A stretch of 53,745 bases of DNA from Hortaea werneckii (taxonomy: Eukaryota > Ascomycota > Dothideomycetes > Mycosphaerellales > Teratosphaeriaceae): positions 1-53,745 of the forward strand of contig JBAOKB010000130.1 of NCBI GenBank assembly GCA_037044905.1, read 5' to 3'. Positions 21,689 through 32,173 of this stretch are shown in pieces; the first letter of the stretch is position 1; each line of letters begins with the position of its first letter. A model generated the notes under the pieces. The model had not been told where the DNA came from. It searched no databases and saw nothing but the letters and a program-made list of their open reading frames with translations. Both the position numbers and the translations under genes were made by a program.

Positions 21689-23919
21689 GGCATGTCAGTG
21701 CTGTCGCATCCCCGGGGAGCGAAGAAGCGCAGACAGGTGAATTCCTGTCACGAAAGAGTATCGAAGGGTAGTGGGATGTATTGTACGGACCTCTCCAACA
21801 AGAATGCGATTACGAGGGCCGCGGAGGTGGGAGCTTGCACATTGGGGCCCAGAAGCCAGCAGCCAGAACCCTTGCCCTTCCGTCCTTTTTCTCCACTTCT
21901 CCCAGCCTGTGTTCCGCTCTTGAGTGCCCAGATGAGCAGTATCACTACGCGCTCAACCGGATGAAGTGGTTCTCAAAGCAGACTTGAAGTCGTGTGGTCG
22001 CTGACTGACCGTCTATACCACCTCTCAGGGCAACAGTGATACGGGCTGAGGCTTGCGTAACTTTTGGCTGAGAGGCTTAATGTGAGACGGCGGGCCTGTG
22101 CTCGCTGCCCGTCTCTGCATTGGAAGGATGGGACCCCTGACAGCCTCGACACAGTCACCAGCCACAAGTTCCCGATTCCCGCCGTCTCCGCCGCCCTCCC
22201 GGAAAGCTTGTTCTTCGCCTGATCACGTGTTTCCCCGCCGTCGCGAGTCACGACCGACCTCACCTCTATATCACAAGTACCAACCTCACTTCACACACCC
22301 TTGACTCCTTGCTGCACCAAAGCAAACTCCTCGCGATTTAGAACTTAGCTCTATGAGCACCGGGGTCGACTTGGGAGTTGGACGCTTTGATCTGCTCTAC
22401 TTCTCCGCGTGCATTGCAAAGCCAGATTGATACACCGGAAAATGCATGTCTGCAAAGCCGAACCGAAGGTGCAGACCAATAGGAAGGATTAAGCTTTACC
22501 CCTCGACCTGGCTGGGGTACAGTCCAGGTCAAGCGATTCCCACGCGGCTCTTTAAGCGCGCGTGGCCTCGCGCCAGTGTCACCGGGCCAAAAATATCACT
22601 GGCACGAACTCACTTGGGTCTCTACAGCTTTTCGCCCACAAAGAGGCAGCAACTGCTTTTTCATCTAGCGTGGGTTTGGTGCGGCAATCTCGCATCTCGT
22701 TGGAGTCACTCGCGACTCGTAATACGAGGACCGCCATCCGTGAGTGAGCTACAGGCACATCGCCATGGTCACATCTGGAGTGCTGATGGGTAGCCGCGTG
22801 ATGTACGTGTGGCGTCGAGAGTAGTTCGCATCCATCCTGGGCTTAGCTTGGTTCATTGTTACGACACGACCACGACCAGATGAGCTTTGCCGCCGTCACC
22901 CCATCCACACGGGGCGAAGCTTGCGTCTGCATGAACAAAATTGCGAACGCTCTGAAATTGGACGCAGGGCGTGTGAGAAGCCGCGGCAGAGTTTTCAAAG
23001 GAATCAGTGTTGAGCGAGACATTTCCTGCTGGCGTGGGTTTTGATGCACCGTTTCGGGAGCCTAGACTGTATCGTTCGCTTCACCGCGTCTCGATACGGC
23101 GCTGCGTCGTGACCTTTGCAGAGGCCCGCCCGGATACTATTCGCTCTGGTAGGGAAATTCGATCCATTGGACACCCATCTCGCAGCCACATCTTTCCCCC
23201 GGTATCCTTGCACATGTAGCCCGTGCAGGTCATGGAGCGTGGTGCGCTGCAGACTGCAGCGTCGTGCATCTCTGACCGTCTGAGTGTCTGCCATATCGGT
23301 GGTGTTCGTCAAGCGATTACTGTCTACGGCAGGGCCGTGGACCCCGACCTGGCGGTCCGTGATCTCCAGTTGCCTTATTCCTAAAGTTCTTCCAGAATTT
23401 CTGTTGCTGGCGTTGACGGAACCTGCTGCCGCAACTCTTGCTCAGTCGCCCACGCTAATAGCATGGCAGCGCCGGTGCTGTCAGCGTTTGCCCTCCGATG
23501 CTGCCGATGCGATGCGGCCGATGCGATGCTGCCGATGTCTCTTTTCCAGAAGCCATGATCCCCGTCACGCCGGCGCCGTACCTGCAGGTACATGGCGAGG
23601 GGCGAAGGTACCTGCGTCGCTGAGCAGTGCGAGCGGTCGATCTTCGACATCAAAATACAACGCCCACATCAGCCATGTGGCATGGCAATGTCAGTCCAGT
23701 TCGCCCTATTCCAATGTTTCGCTGCTTATATACTTTCGTTGCTCTCCCCATGCTCAGTCACACATACTCTCTCCTCTTTGTCCCTTCATTTGTCAGTCAG
23801 TGATCGCTCCTGGCTTAACATCCCAATCGTACGTACCGCAACACCGTCCTGCATGTTTGTCTTAGCTTTATGCTCTTGAGAGCCAACCCATAAGCCTTTA
23901 AACAGGCACAACTTACAAT
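21689..23919. other. Divergent region between MNN9 and the C2H2 gene
   Basis: No gene is recognised; the open frame 23284-23865 (+) has no family features. A TCACGTG E-box lies at about 22222-22230. A 14-bp tandem repeat occurs at 23503-23537, and a TATATA-like element near 23727-23735 lies about 190 nt upstream of the C2H2 start codon. Confidence 0.45.
23503..23537 (+). repeat. 14-bp tandem repeat, 2.5 copies
   Basis: Units GCCGATGCGATGCG, GCCGATGCGATGCT and partial GCCGATG follow one another directly, within 420 nt upstream of the C2H2 start codon. The unit itself contains repeated CGATG, so it may have grown by slippage. Confidence 0.85.
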
Positions 23920-25265
23920 ATGACCAACGACAACCCACGACCGCGCCATCTCCACCAGCCGACTAGCCAGCGTGCGGACCTGCACGCTAACGAGTTATCA
24001 GCTCTGGCTGCACCACAGCACCCTAATGGTCTCAGGTCAGGGGTATCCGGTCGTCTTGGCACCAACAATGGACCAGGTAAACCCTTTGCTGCCGTTGATC
24101 CTTTCGGTTCCTTGCCATCGACTGACCTTGGTGTATTCAAGACCTTGTTGCTCTAACGCATGCTTCGAGAACTCATTCTGAGGTCGACTCCGGAGATCAG
24201 CCTCCAACGACATACGCTACTGAAACAGCTTCTAGCAGCGTAACCGGATACCCCTGTGTCCGCTGCTGGAAACCTTGCCAAAAGTACACAGACATGGTCC
24301 GTCACTTTCTCGAGCTTCATCTCATCCTCAAAGTATTTCAGTGCCCCGAATGTGGCAAAACGCAAAAGCGAAAGGCACATGTCGTCAATCATTATGCTAC
24401 TCGCCACGCCCGCTCTCGAGAGGAGTCTTGCATCCCATTGGAAGTCACTTGCCCATTTGTCCCAGTCGCTTTTGGGTGCGGCTTTTGCAACCAAGGAGAT
24501 CAGCGGTATGGACCGATACTTTCGGGCAGGGAAGACATTCTGCAGGCACTGTCGCATGTCAAGGAGCATATTGACGAAGGCAAGACCCGCACTGACTGGA
24601 ACGTCACCCACCAGATCGAGGGATTACTTTTACACATATTGCCAGACTGGTACGAGGTCTGCAGACAGACTTTCGACTGCCCATTTAACGATTGGCCCCG
24701 TCTAGGATGGACACCTGAAAGTGCTGCGGCATTTGTGTCTGAGCTGGAGCAGCCTATTGCCAGAGCAAGGCTCAGACCTTTGCTTCAGGAGCTACTGCTG
24801 GCGGGATCGGGCCCGGCCCCAAGCTCCATGAGCGGCGACCGTGTTGTCTCTGATTACTCACAAGCGCAATTGCACTCTTCCGGGTATTGCAACCAGCCTA
24901 CACAAGGGCCTCCAGCTCCACTATTGGACAGCGACTGTTGTACGAATGACTCCCCTATAAACGCAACAGGCGACCTCGACAACCTGTGCCCGCCCCCCGA
25001 ACCCTCCGACTCTAGTCTTTCTCAACCTCCCAATGCCGGAGAGCAGGATTTGCTGCTCGGAGCTGCCGGCTCGCAATTCCCCCAATCACCAACTAGGGTC
25101 GGAACGTACTACGCGAATGCAGACATACTGCCTTCGGAGACTGATCAAGACACGATCACGGACGTCGGCCTCCGCAACGGAGCGTTGGATCCCGCCCCTC
25201 TCACCACCTCAAGTTGGATAGCAGACCAGCAGTCCATGCGCAGGCCTGGTAATGGACTTTTCTAA
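23920..25265 (+). CDS. C2H2 zinc-finger protein, unknown targets
   Basis: Two exons, 23920-24076 and 24142-25265, joined by a 65-nt intron, give 426 residues. Without the splice the first exon runs into a stop and the second seems to begin at an internal Met (24294), which would cut off the first finger. In the joined protein two adjacent zinc fingers appear. The first is YPCVRCWKPCQKYTDMVRHF followed by LELH. The second is CPECGKTQKRKAHVVNHYAT followed by RH (C-x2-C-x12-H-x4-H). Downstream are a Trp/Cys-containing segment (CGFCNQGDQRYGP), a helical stretch of the LEQPIARARLRPLLQELLL type, and an acidic Ser/Pro-rich tail. The composition suits a nuclear DNA-binding regulator. No orthologue can be named. 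Confidence 0.8.
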
Positions 25266-25572
25266 AGCTTTTTTCCCGACCCACTGGAGGCGTGGTTGAG
25301 CTGAGGGTGCCTTGGCGTCCGGCCAACGGCCCTGGATATCGATGACACGCTACTTCTTCGATCCGTCGAGTGATTGCGTGGGGATTCGTCACCGTCAATG
25401 AGACTAAATTCTCCTCGAAGCTGACGGATTGCAAATTGCATGAGGCCGGCGCTGATGGCTGCCTAATGTTGAGCCTGGCGCATGGGTCTCAACATATCAA
25501 GGGCGCTCATCCTCGTGATATGAGAAGGGAGTTTCGAAGATTGAGATTTTCTGGGGAGTGTAAAATGTCCTC

Positions 25573-25609
<37 letters not shown>

Positions 25610-25812
25610 ACATCATGCTGCAACGTGGACGTGTAATAGATGAAAAAACGATCGGATTACGAAGACAGACACCCACATGCACAGCCACGAGATGGAAAAT
25701 TTAAAAAGTAGAAAAAGGAAACCACTAGAATAGAGGGGGGATTCATCATCTGGTCCAAAAACAAGCGCCCGTGAGCAAACGGGGGAGGCTACAAATCATT
25801 ACTTTTACTTTT
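25266..25812. other. Convergent gap between the C2H2 and rhodopsin-domain genes
   Basis: A 547-nt gap with no coding signal, carrying the 36-nt poly(C) tract listed separately. It should contain the 3' ends of both flanking transcripts. Confidence 0.55.
25574..25609 (+). repeat. Poly(C) tract, 36 nt
   Basis: 36 consecutive C on the + strand, 309 nt after the C2H2 stop codon and 204 nt after the stop codon of the opposing rhodopsin-domain gene. It is the longest homopolymer in the window. Confidence 0.93.
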
Positions 25813-27473
25813 TTAATTACCCGCCTCGTTATCCCGGTCGAGAGACTTCTCATCCACATCCACCGTCGTCTGCACCAGGATCTGCTGGCTCCCGAAACTC
25901 TCCACGCTGCCTTCCTGCCGCATCCGCCTCTCGGCGCTGATGTAGCACGATTGCGGCTGGTCGTCGCCGTTGCGGTTCCAGGGCTTGAATCGGGAGCCCC
26001 GCCGCGAGGAGGATGTCGCGGTATGTACGCTTTGCAAGGGCGTCACGGCCGGTGAATGATTTTGTTGGTGTTGATTTTGTTGTTGATGATTTTGCTCTTG
26101 TTGTTGTTGTTGATGATGGTCGGGGAAAATTCCACTCTCGAGATTGACCTCAGTCGTTGTCGTGGTGAGGAAGTCATCTTTCTTACGCAGTCGACGGTTG
26201 AACCCCCCACTCCCCCGCTTCTCGTCGCTAGCTGCCTCGGCGGCGGCGATGGCGGCGGCGCTCCGATCGCGCTGGGAGCGGAAGAAGAGCGGTTTGATGG
26301 CTGGGGCGGAACAGCAGAGGATGCCGAGATTGATCTCGATGAAGGACCAGGTGTTGATGGGCGCCGCATCTCGCATCCGTTCCGACGACTCCGTGAAGAT
26401 CTGGATCGAGTACATGCGGATACAGCTGGCTATTGTGCTGATGCCTCCGAGCATGAAGGCTAACATGATGCCTGGAAGGGGAGGATTGTCAGCTTTGATG
26501 TTTCGAGAGAAGAGGTAAGGGTGGAGGAGGTTGCCTTACCGTATTTTTGTGCTCGAGGGCAGTTGAGCTTCCATAATGTCGCGATTGGAAGCCCGATTAT
26601 CATCATATCCGTGATGATCGTAAAGATGTTGGTAGCTATAATGTTCCTTGTCAGCCACTTCATCCTCACGGTTTCTTACCCCCAATCGCCTCCCCTTATT
26701 CAATTGACTTACAATAAAAGAAATCGTTAATGTTGATGCAAGTCCCCTCGACCGTCGGGTCCCAGTAAGTTGACATCGGTATACATTGGACCCCCACCAC
26801 AACGACAGTGGACACGAACTGGGCAACAATGATGACGAGGGTCCCGATAGCGCCCCAGTAGAGGAACGTGCGTAAGTTGCCCGCCAGTCGGAGGTAGAGC
26901 ATAAGGATAGAGACCTTGACGAAGAAAAGGCTGAAGTAGTAGAAGATCTCGATGACGTAGACGGCCTGGCAAAAAACCATCGTGTTAGCAACCCCATATC
27001 CATCATCTTCTTCGTTCCCATTCCTCTCGAAGAATTCAATTTATTGTGCTCTTTTCCACTCAAAGGAAGCATGGTGTTTGAACTCACCTTGATCGCCTCA
27101 AACGCCCACCAATCGGGCGCATCGCCCTTCTCGAACCCGACCCCCCAGCCGACAGAAATATATGAGGCTATCGTGAAGCCGATGGAGGAGAGCCAGGCTA
27201 AGAGCATGGACCAGTCGTCTTTGCCAATGGGTCGGCTGCGCACTGCGGCTGTTACGAATCGAAGGACGACGGAGATCGCTAGTTCTCATGTCAGTCATGC
27301 TTGAAGTAGAAAGCCGGTTGGGCTTGCATTGGTAGATACATACTACCAATCAACGTGAAGATGGCTCCGGTGACGATGAGAGCGAGACGGCTCGAGGTCA
27401 TTTTGTATTTGTAATGAGCATCGTCCGCAGCTCGGTCCATCAGGATCGATGCATGGGTGTATGGGTTGATCAT
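25813..27473 (-). CDS. Fungal rhodopsin-domain (PTH11-type) seven-transmembrane protein
   Basis: Five exons on the minus strand: 27347-27473, 27088-27278, 26713-26965, 26540-26635 and 25813-26471. They join in frame to 441 residues. The N-terminal 300 residues form about seven hydrophobic helices. Family markers are LIAISVVLRFVTAAVRSRPI followed by GKDDW after TM1, a GWGVG loop, YYFSLFFVKVSILMLYLRL, a QFVSTVVVVGVQCIPMSTYW loop, a TNIFTIITDMMIIGLPIATL helix, and WSFIEINLGILCCSAPAIKP in the last helix. This is the Fung_rhodopsin/PTH11-related class of fungal membrane proteins, some of which act as G-protein-coupled receptors; no ligand can be stated. The cytosolic C-tail has a slippery His/Gln/Asn-rich stretch and many Ser/Thr. 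The fungus-specific CFEM ectodomain found in Pth11 itself is absent. Confidence 0.9.
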
Positions 27474-29941
27474 TGTGGAAGTATGCAGGATTTCTTCGAT
27501 GCCAATTCGTTGATATATGTTGTCGGCTCTTCTCTTCGGACTCCAGTAAATATGCCCCTTAGGGCCACTGTCGACTGCAGACGAGGTGCCAATCCCAAGA
27601 ATGTTAAAGGCTTGAAGGTTGAAGGCTTGACGCTTGTCGAGTCGAAGAGAGAATGTAGAAAGGAATGAATGGAGAGATGAGCGAGACGAGAAGTCCGAAT
27701 CTCGAATGGTCCGCTCTCAAGGTGTGTGTTATCTTTCCCGTGAACGCAAAAAGGAATGATTGTGCTTTCTCCGCACGCCAGGCGGCCCTACAAGGATGAT
27801 ATAAGGGAAGCGGACCAGACAAGAGGTGTGCCGCTGCGGGCGCGACGTGGCGCAATCAACCATTTTACATGGAGACATGAGCACCGCCGAAACGAATCTA
27901 AAAACCATGCCAATGCGCCTAGGGCTCGACATCTATACTCAATAGGCTTTCTCGGATCTCACCCCCCAACAGCCAGCAGCACCAATGCCAACCAAGCCCT
28001 CTTCCAAATCTCAAATGCAAGAGATGCTACTACTGGCGGGCGGGAGAGAGGGAAAGGGTTGACTAGACTTCCGTTACCCGGACTGTGTGTCTCCTGCTTC
28101 TGCTGAATGGAACGGAGCTTTCAGGCAACGGACGGTACGAGTGACGCTGCCGAGGCCCCGAAGCGAAGATGCTGTATATGTCCTGGATTATAGGTCGCCG
28201 GGCTCTCCCATCTGTTCCCGGCTCGACCGGCTGGACGAGTTCGTTGCTGGGTAGGAGTTTTCTTTTCGCCTGCTGATTCGCTTGTTCTTTATTCGAGTCC
28301 TTGGCAGAGGATCATGATCGTTAAAGATCTGGTCTGGACCGGCAGACTGCATTGCTGGACGTTCAACACCTCCAAGGCTTGGACTGGGAATGCCCCTCCG
28401 GTTCAGCGATCTGAAGCGAATAGTCGGTGAGCATTGCTCCTGCTCGAGTGATTGAGAGGCCCAAGTGGTAGACATGAAAATTTTCTTGGGCTCCCTGACC
28501 TCCCTAGGATCAGACCGGGCAGCCGTGAAGTCGCAGTACGGCTGTCGACTGGCCGATCTTGTGAGACAGACTTCACATGATGCCCGGCAGGCCAGCCTGC
28601 TCCCGCTGGCGCGAATCTAAACACCGATAGACTTCAGTAGGGAACGGGCCGACCGTGAACCCCAAGCTGACAGATGCTTTTTCGGGAGCGCGTCCAAAAC
28701 GGCCGTATGTTCCCGGTTGATCACAGCGATCCCGTTTCGAGATGGAGGATGTGACAAAGGCAGATTGTGGAAAAACACCTTCCATCGTCCTCTCCTTACA
28801 GCCGTCTAGGACATATCCGACACAACTAGAATGAAGGCTCTTATAAACCAACTCCAGAAAGCAAGCTTCCTCCTACACCTAGGAAGAACCGAGGCTCCCT
28901 CCCACCTCACATCATGTCTGCCAAGCCCAACTCCCTACGGCCGCAAACGAGTTGGGCAGGTAACTGTCTGAACGACGCCCAAAGAGTCGATGCAAAGACC
29001 AAAATCGGTCCGACGGTGCTCCAATTCTAGTAAAAGCAGACCGGAAGCAAACGACGCCATGGCCAGAGTAGCGGTTCATTATAGGTCTGCATCCCTATAA
29101 TGAACCACGTTCGCGGATTTCTGGTAGGTAATCATGCGAGATGATGGGGAAAACTTCTTGGTGAATAATGGCCATGTGCACCGCCCGTCGGACCCCTTCC
29201 TTCATCAGTCAGCTGTGCCTCAGTGCTGTCAGCTGATGGGATCGCGGTTGGCGGGGAGGGGGGGTCTAGACCTTGCATTGATCGCGGTCTTTTTTGACGA
29301 CGACAAAGGAGGTAGATGGATGCGAATAATGGGAACATGATCCCCTCGAATCCTACCTCTCACTTCGCACGAATTCTTGCTCGAAATATGCTGTGAGAAG
29401 GACAAAATCTTGCGTGGATTTGGGGAACCTTGCATCGCACTCGACGGGTTGTGTCCCTTTTCAGTGCCCACCTGTCGCCCTTCGCGCATTGCCCCCGACC
29501 TTACAGAATGGTTTCAGATTGAGATTGCTTGGGCATGTAGCAAACGAAAGAGACAAGGGACAAGAGAACGATTTTGAATCATGGAAGAAGGGAATCAGAC
29601 GGGGAATTATTTTGGTTCTGCCTTTTCCAACCTGGAGAATCCAATTGATGAGGAGGGCACACTTGAAGCCCGGCAAGATGCTCGGCTGATCAATTCCTCC
29701 TAGCGCTTTCCAAATCGCCCACCTTATGTCTGTTCGCCTGTGCTATATATATCCATCAACACGCACAATCTCCCTTAAGCCTTAAAGCTAGCACATTACG
29801 TCCCCTTCTCAACCTGCACAAGGCAGTAAAGCCCAGCAGAGCGTACCTTTAACCAGGCCGAGAGCACGAGATTAGCAGATGAAAGGTAGAACTACTCGTT
29901 TTCATCATCATCATCCCAATCATCCCCCCCCCGTTGCCTCC
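27474..29941. other. 2.5-kb tandem intergenic region with an inverted repeat
   Basis: This stretch lies between the start of the rhodopsin-domain gene and the end of GGPPS. Several short open frames occur, for example 28188-28475 (-, 95 residues, ATG start), but none has a recognisable domain or splice partner. A TATATATA element sits at about 29742-29750. The perfect inverted repeat is listed separately. Confidence 0.45.
29073..29106. repeat. Perfect 13-bp inverted repeat with 8-nt spacer
   Basis: Left arm GGTTCATTATAGG (29073-29085), spacer TCTGCATC, right arm CCTATAATGAACC (29094-29106). The arms match at all 13 positions and pairing stops outside them. It could form a hairpin or be a palindromic protein-binding site. 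It is not flanked by any gene within 800 nt. Confidence 0.9.
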
Positions 29942-32173
29942 CTACCCAACAACCTTCTCGACCCTCAACTCGTCCAAAATCCCTCTAACCAAATCTCCTC
30001 CACTCCTACCCTTCCCCTTCCCCCCCCCCCCCTCTCCCCCCTCCCCCTCAACCTCCCGCTGTCCCCCCCTCCCCGCCCCCAAAAACCCCTCCAAACTCCT
30101 CTCCACCTCCCCCACCAGGCCCCCCGCCTTCCTCACCAATCCCCTCAACACCCGGCGCGTATACCCCAGACTCCCCGTCGCGGAATCCATATACCTAACC
30201 GCGAACTTCTTGACCTCCTCATCGCTCGTCTTCTGGCGGAGGATATTGATCAGGACGAGGTTGGCAGGGTCGGCGCGGATGGAGTGGATGATGGGGAAGG
30301 AGAATTTGCCTTCGGTGAGGTCTTCGGCGAAGAGGCCTTTGGTCGATGCGTAGGGGGACGAGGCGAGGGATTTGTAGTCGTCGAGGATCTGGAAGAGGAG
30401 GCCGATGGTGTTGACGAGGGGGATGTAGTCAGTTGGTTGGGGGGAAGAGGGGGAGGGGATGGGATGTTGGTGGGATGGTGGGGGGTTTTCGGAATCGTTG
30501 TTCTCCTGCTCGGGTGGTGGTGGTGGTGGTGGTGGTGGTTGTGTTGTCGAGTCCGGTCGAAGACTCGCGTTCGCCACCCCGACCATGAGGTTATGGCTCG
30601 GACTCTCGGCGCACATCAACTTGATCGCCAGCCGGAACAACCCGCCTGTTTTATTCCCCACCATCTCCAGATAGTCCTCTTCGCTCGGACAGGTCAAGGT
30701 ATCGCGCCAGAAGAGATCCATGCCCTGACCGCGATGCAAACAGAGTAATTCCTCGGTGTAGATCCGCACACACTCCGGGTTATTTAGCTTCCCTAGTTCC
30801 TGGAGGGCGAGGAAGTAGACGTAGTTGGCGCTGTTGATCGTTTGTGCGGGCCCGAAGATCTGATGTGCGACGGGTACACCGCGTCGAAGGGAGGAGGAAT
30901 CCTCAACGTCGTCGATTAGTAGGGAGGCCGTGTGCAGCATGCCGACTACGTTGGTTATGATGGCTAGACTTGGAGCCGGGACGCGGAGCCAGGCGTTGAA
31001 GGCGTTGATTAGGTGGGTACGGACGGATTTGCCGGGGTGGGATTCGAGGTAGTCGAAAGGTCCGCGGAGGATGTTTTCTTTTTCGGGCGTCCAGTTTGAG
31101 GAAGGAGTTGAGAGGCCGGCGGTAGGTTGGGGGAGTTCGGTGGATGGGGTTAGTTGGAGAGGCGAGGATTTGTTTTGGCTGAGAGGGTCGCCCAGGGAGG
31201 AAGGACGGGCTTGTGAGGAGGGAGAGTTACTAGTTGGAGGCTGAGGGAACATGGAGGTTGCAAGTCGTGGTGATGGTCTGTCGTCGTCCTCTCTCCCTGC
31301 TCCTAAGCCAACACTATTGCTGCTCTGTCGGTAGGAATGGCCATTCGTCAATTCCGAAACATGTCTTCCCTCTCTCTCCCTCCTCTGCATTCGAGCCCGT
31401 GCCTCACTAACGCCCTTCATCTCCGGCACACTTCCTAGACTTCGGTGTTTCCTTGGACTCCGGGGGGCTTGTATACTACTCCTCTTCCCACTACCAGCAG
31501 CCCCTTCCTTCTCCTGACCCCCGTTCGTGACCGCCCGGCTAGAACTCGTTCGGATAGGGATCGTCGCAGGATCTACAATCCAACTCCCCCGATAATCCTG
31601 GTTCGGAGACCGATGCGGCGGCGATGAGGACTCCCTTGTTGCTATTCGAGGACTACTCCGTCCAGGTCCAGCGGGGACGTCCGGAAACCCGAAATCATGC
31701 ACGCCATTGCCCCCGCGCTCCACCATCGAAGCTCCGCTCATGTCTTCAACGAACCTACTCTGCCTGCCTGTGGTACTGGGGCTGTCTTCCCTGTCCTTCG
31801 CGCTCGCCCTGACAATTCGATCCGCGATTGCTGTCGCACTCCCGGTTCGCAACCGGCTTGCCTCGTCATGCGTCTCCTGCGCTGCTCCTAGATCTGGCGA
31901 TTTCTCCTTTCTTCTTCCGCCTTCGTCGGTCTGCGCCCACGCTCGCGCGCCCTCGGCCGTCCCCGGCCTACTCGCCTGCTTTTCCTCGAATCGCGTTGGG
32001 TCGAAGTGCAGATCAAAGTCCTCTTCGTCCGCGGCGTTCAACGCGATGCGCGGAGGCGACGCGAGCGGCTGGTTGAAGGAGGAGAAGGAGGTCGAATGTC
32101 GGTGATCTCTCGTTGAGTTTAGGGTTGTCGCAGTGGATGTCGAAGCTGATGTGGTCGAGGTCGGGGCAGGCAT
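29942..32173 (-). CDS. ggs1: Geranylgeranyl diphosphate synthase with long N-terminal extension
   Basis: A single-exon frame of 743 residues. The catalytic trans-prenyltransferase domain begins near W361 (WTPEKENILRGPFDYLE). It carries the first aspartate-rich motif DDVED at 421-425, in the context MLHTASLLIDDVEDSSSLRR, and the second, DDYKS, at 598-602. YTEELLCLHRGQGMDLFWRD and TEGKFSFPIIHSI are also typical of fungal class GGPP synthases (BTS1, AL-3). The enzyme condenses FPP and IPP to GGPP for protein prenylation and diterpenoids. Two oddities are visible. About 355 residues of Ser/Pro/Arg-rich sequence precede the catalytic domain. A Pro-rich insert of roughly 40 residues, including nine consecutive prolines, interrupts it at about 540-580. 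The open frame is continuous, so the extension is probably real. An internal start could produce a shorter form. No terpene cyclase gene lies nearby. Confidence 0.9.
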   Translation of the reverse strand: MPAPTSTTSASTSTATTLNSTRDHRHSTSFSSFNQPLASPPRIALNAADEEDFDLHFDPTRFEEKQASRPGTAEGARAWAQTDEGGRRKEKSPDLGAAQETHDEASRLRTGSATAIADRIVRASAKDREDSPSTTGRQSRFVEDMSGASMVERGGNGVHDFGFPDVPAGPGRSSPRIATRESSSPPHRSPNQDYRGSWIVDPATIPIRTSSSRAVTNGGQEKEGAAGSGKRSSIQAPRSPRKHRSLGSVPEMKGVSEARARMQRREREGRHVSELTNGHSYRQSSNSVGLGAGREDDDRPSPRLATSMFPQPPTSNSPSSQARPSSLGDPLSQNKSSPLQLTPSTELPQPTAGLSTPSSNWTPEKENILRGPFDYLESHPGKSVRTHLINAFNAWLRVPAPSLAIITNVVGMLHTASLLIDDVEDSSSLRRGVPVAHQIFGPAQTINSANYVYFLALQELGKLNNPECVRIYTEELLCLHRGQGMDLFWRDTLTCPSEEDYLEMVGNKTGGLFRLAIKLMCAESPSHNLMVGVANASLRPDSTTQPPPPPPPPPEQENNDSENPPPSHQHPIPSPSSPQPTDYIPLVNTIGLLFQILDDYKSLASSPYASTKGLFAEDLTEGKFSFPIIHSIRADPANLVLINILRQKTSDEEVKKFAVRYMDSATGSLGYTRRVLRGLVRKAGGLVGEVERSLEGFLGAGRGGQREVEGEGGEGGGGKGKGRSGGDLVRGILDELRVEKVVG

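Noticed and set aside
23284..23865. 193-codon + frame before the C2H2 gene
   Set aside because: Low-complexity, Cys-rich composition with a tandem repeat inside; no domain or splice link to the next gene.
26536..27243. 235-codon minus frame in the rhodopsin-domain gene
   Set aside because: It starts at a non-ATG codon in exon 2 and runs through introns. The five-exon model restores all expected helices.
29879..30748. 289-codon + strand frame opposite the GGPP synthase
   Set aside because: It is rich in His/Pro/Leu, and its length comes from the repeat-rich GGPPS C-terminus read backwards. No domain is visible. The TATATATA element upstream could give an antisense RNA, but that is not evidence for a protein.
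25813..32173. Possible terpene biosynthetic cluster around GGPPS
   Set aside because: Neighbours are a rhodopsin-domain protein, a golgin-like protein and housekeeping genes; there is no cyclase, P450 or transferase.
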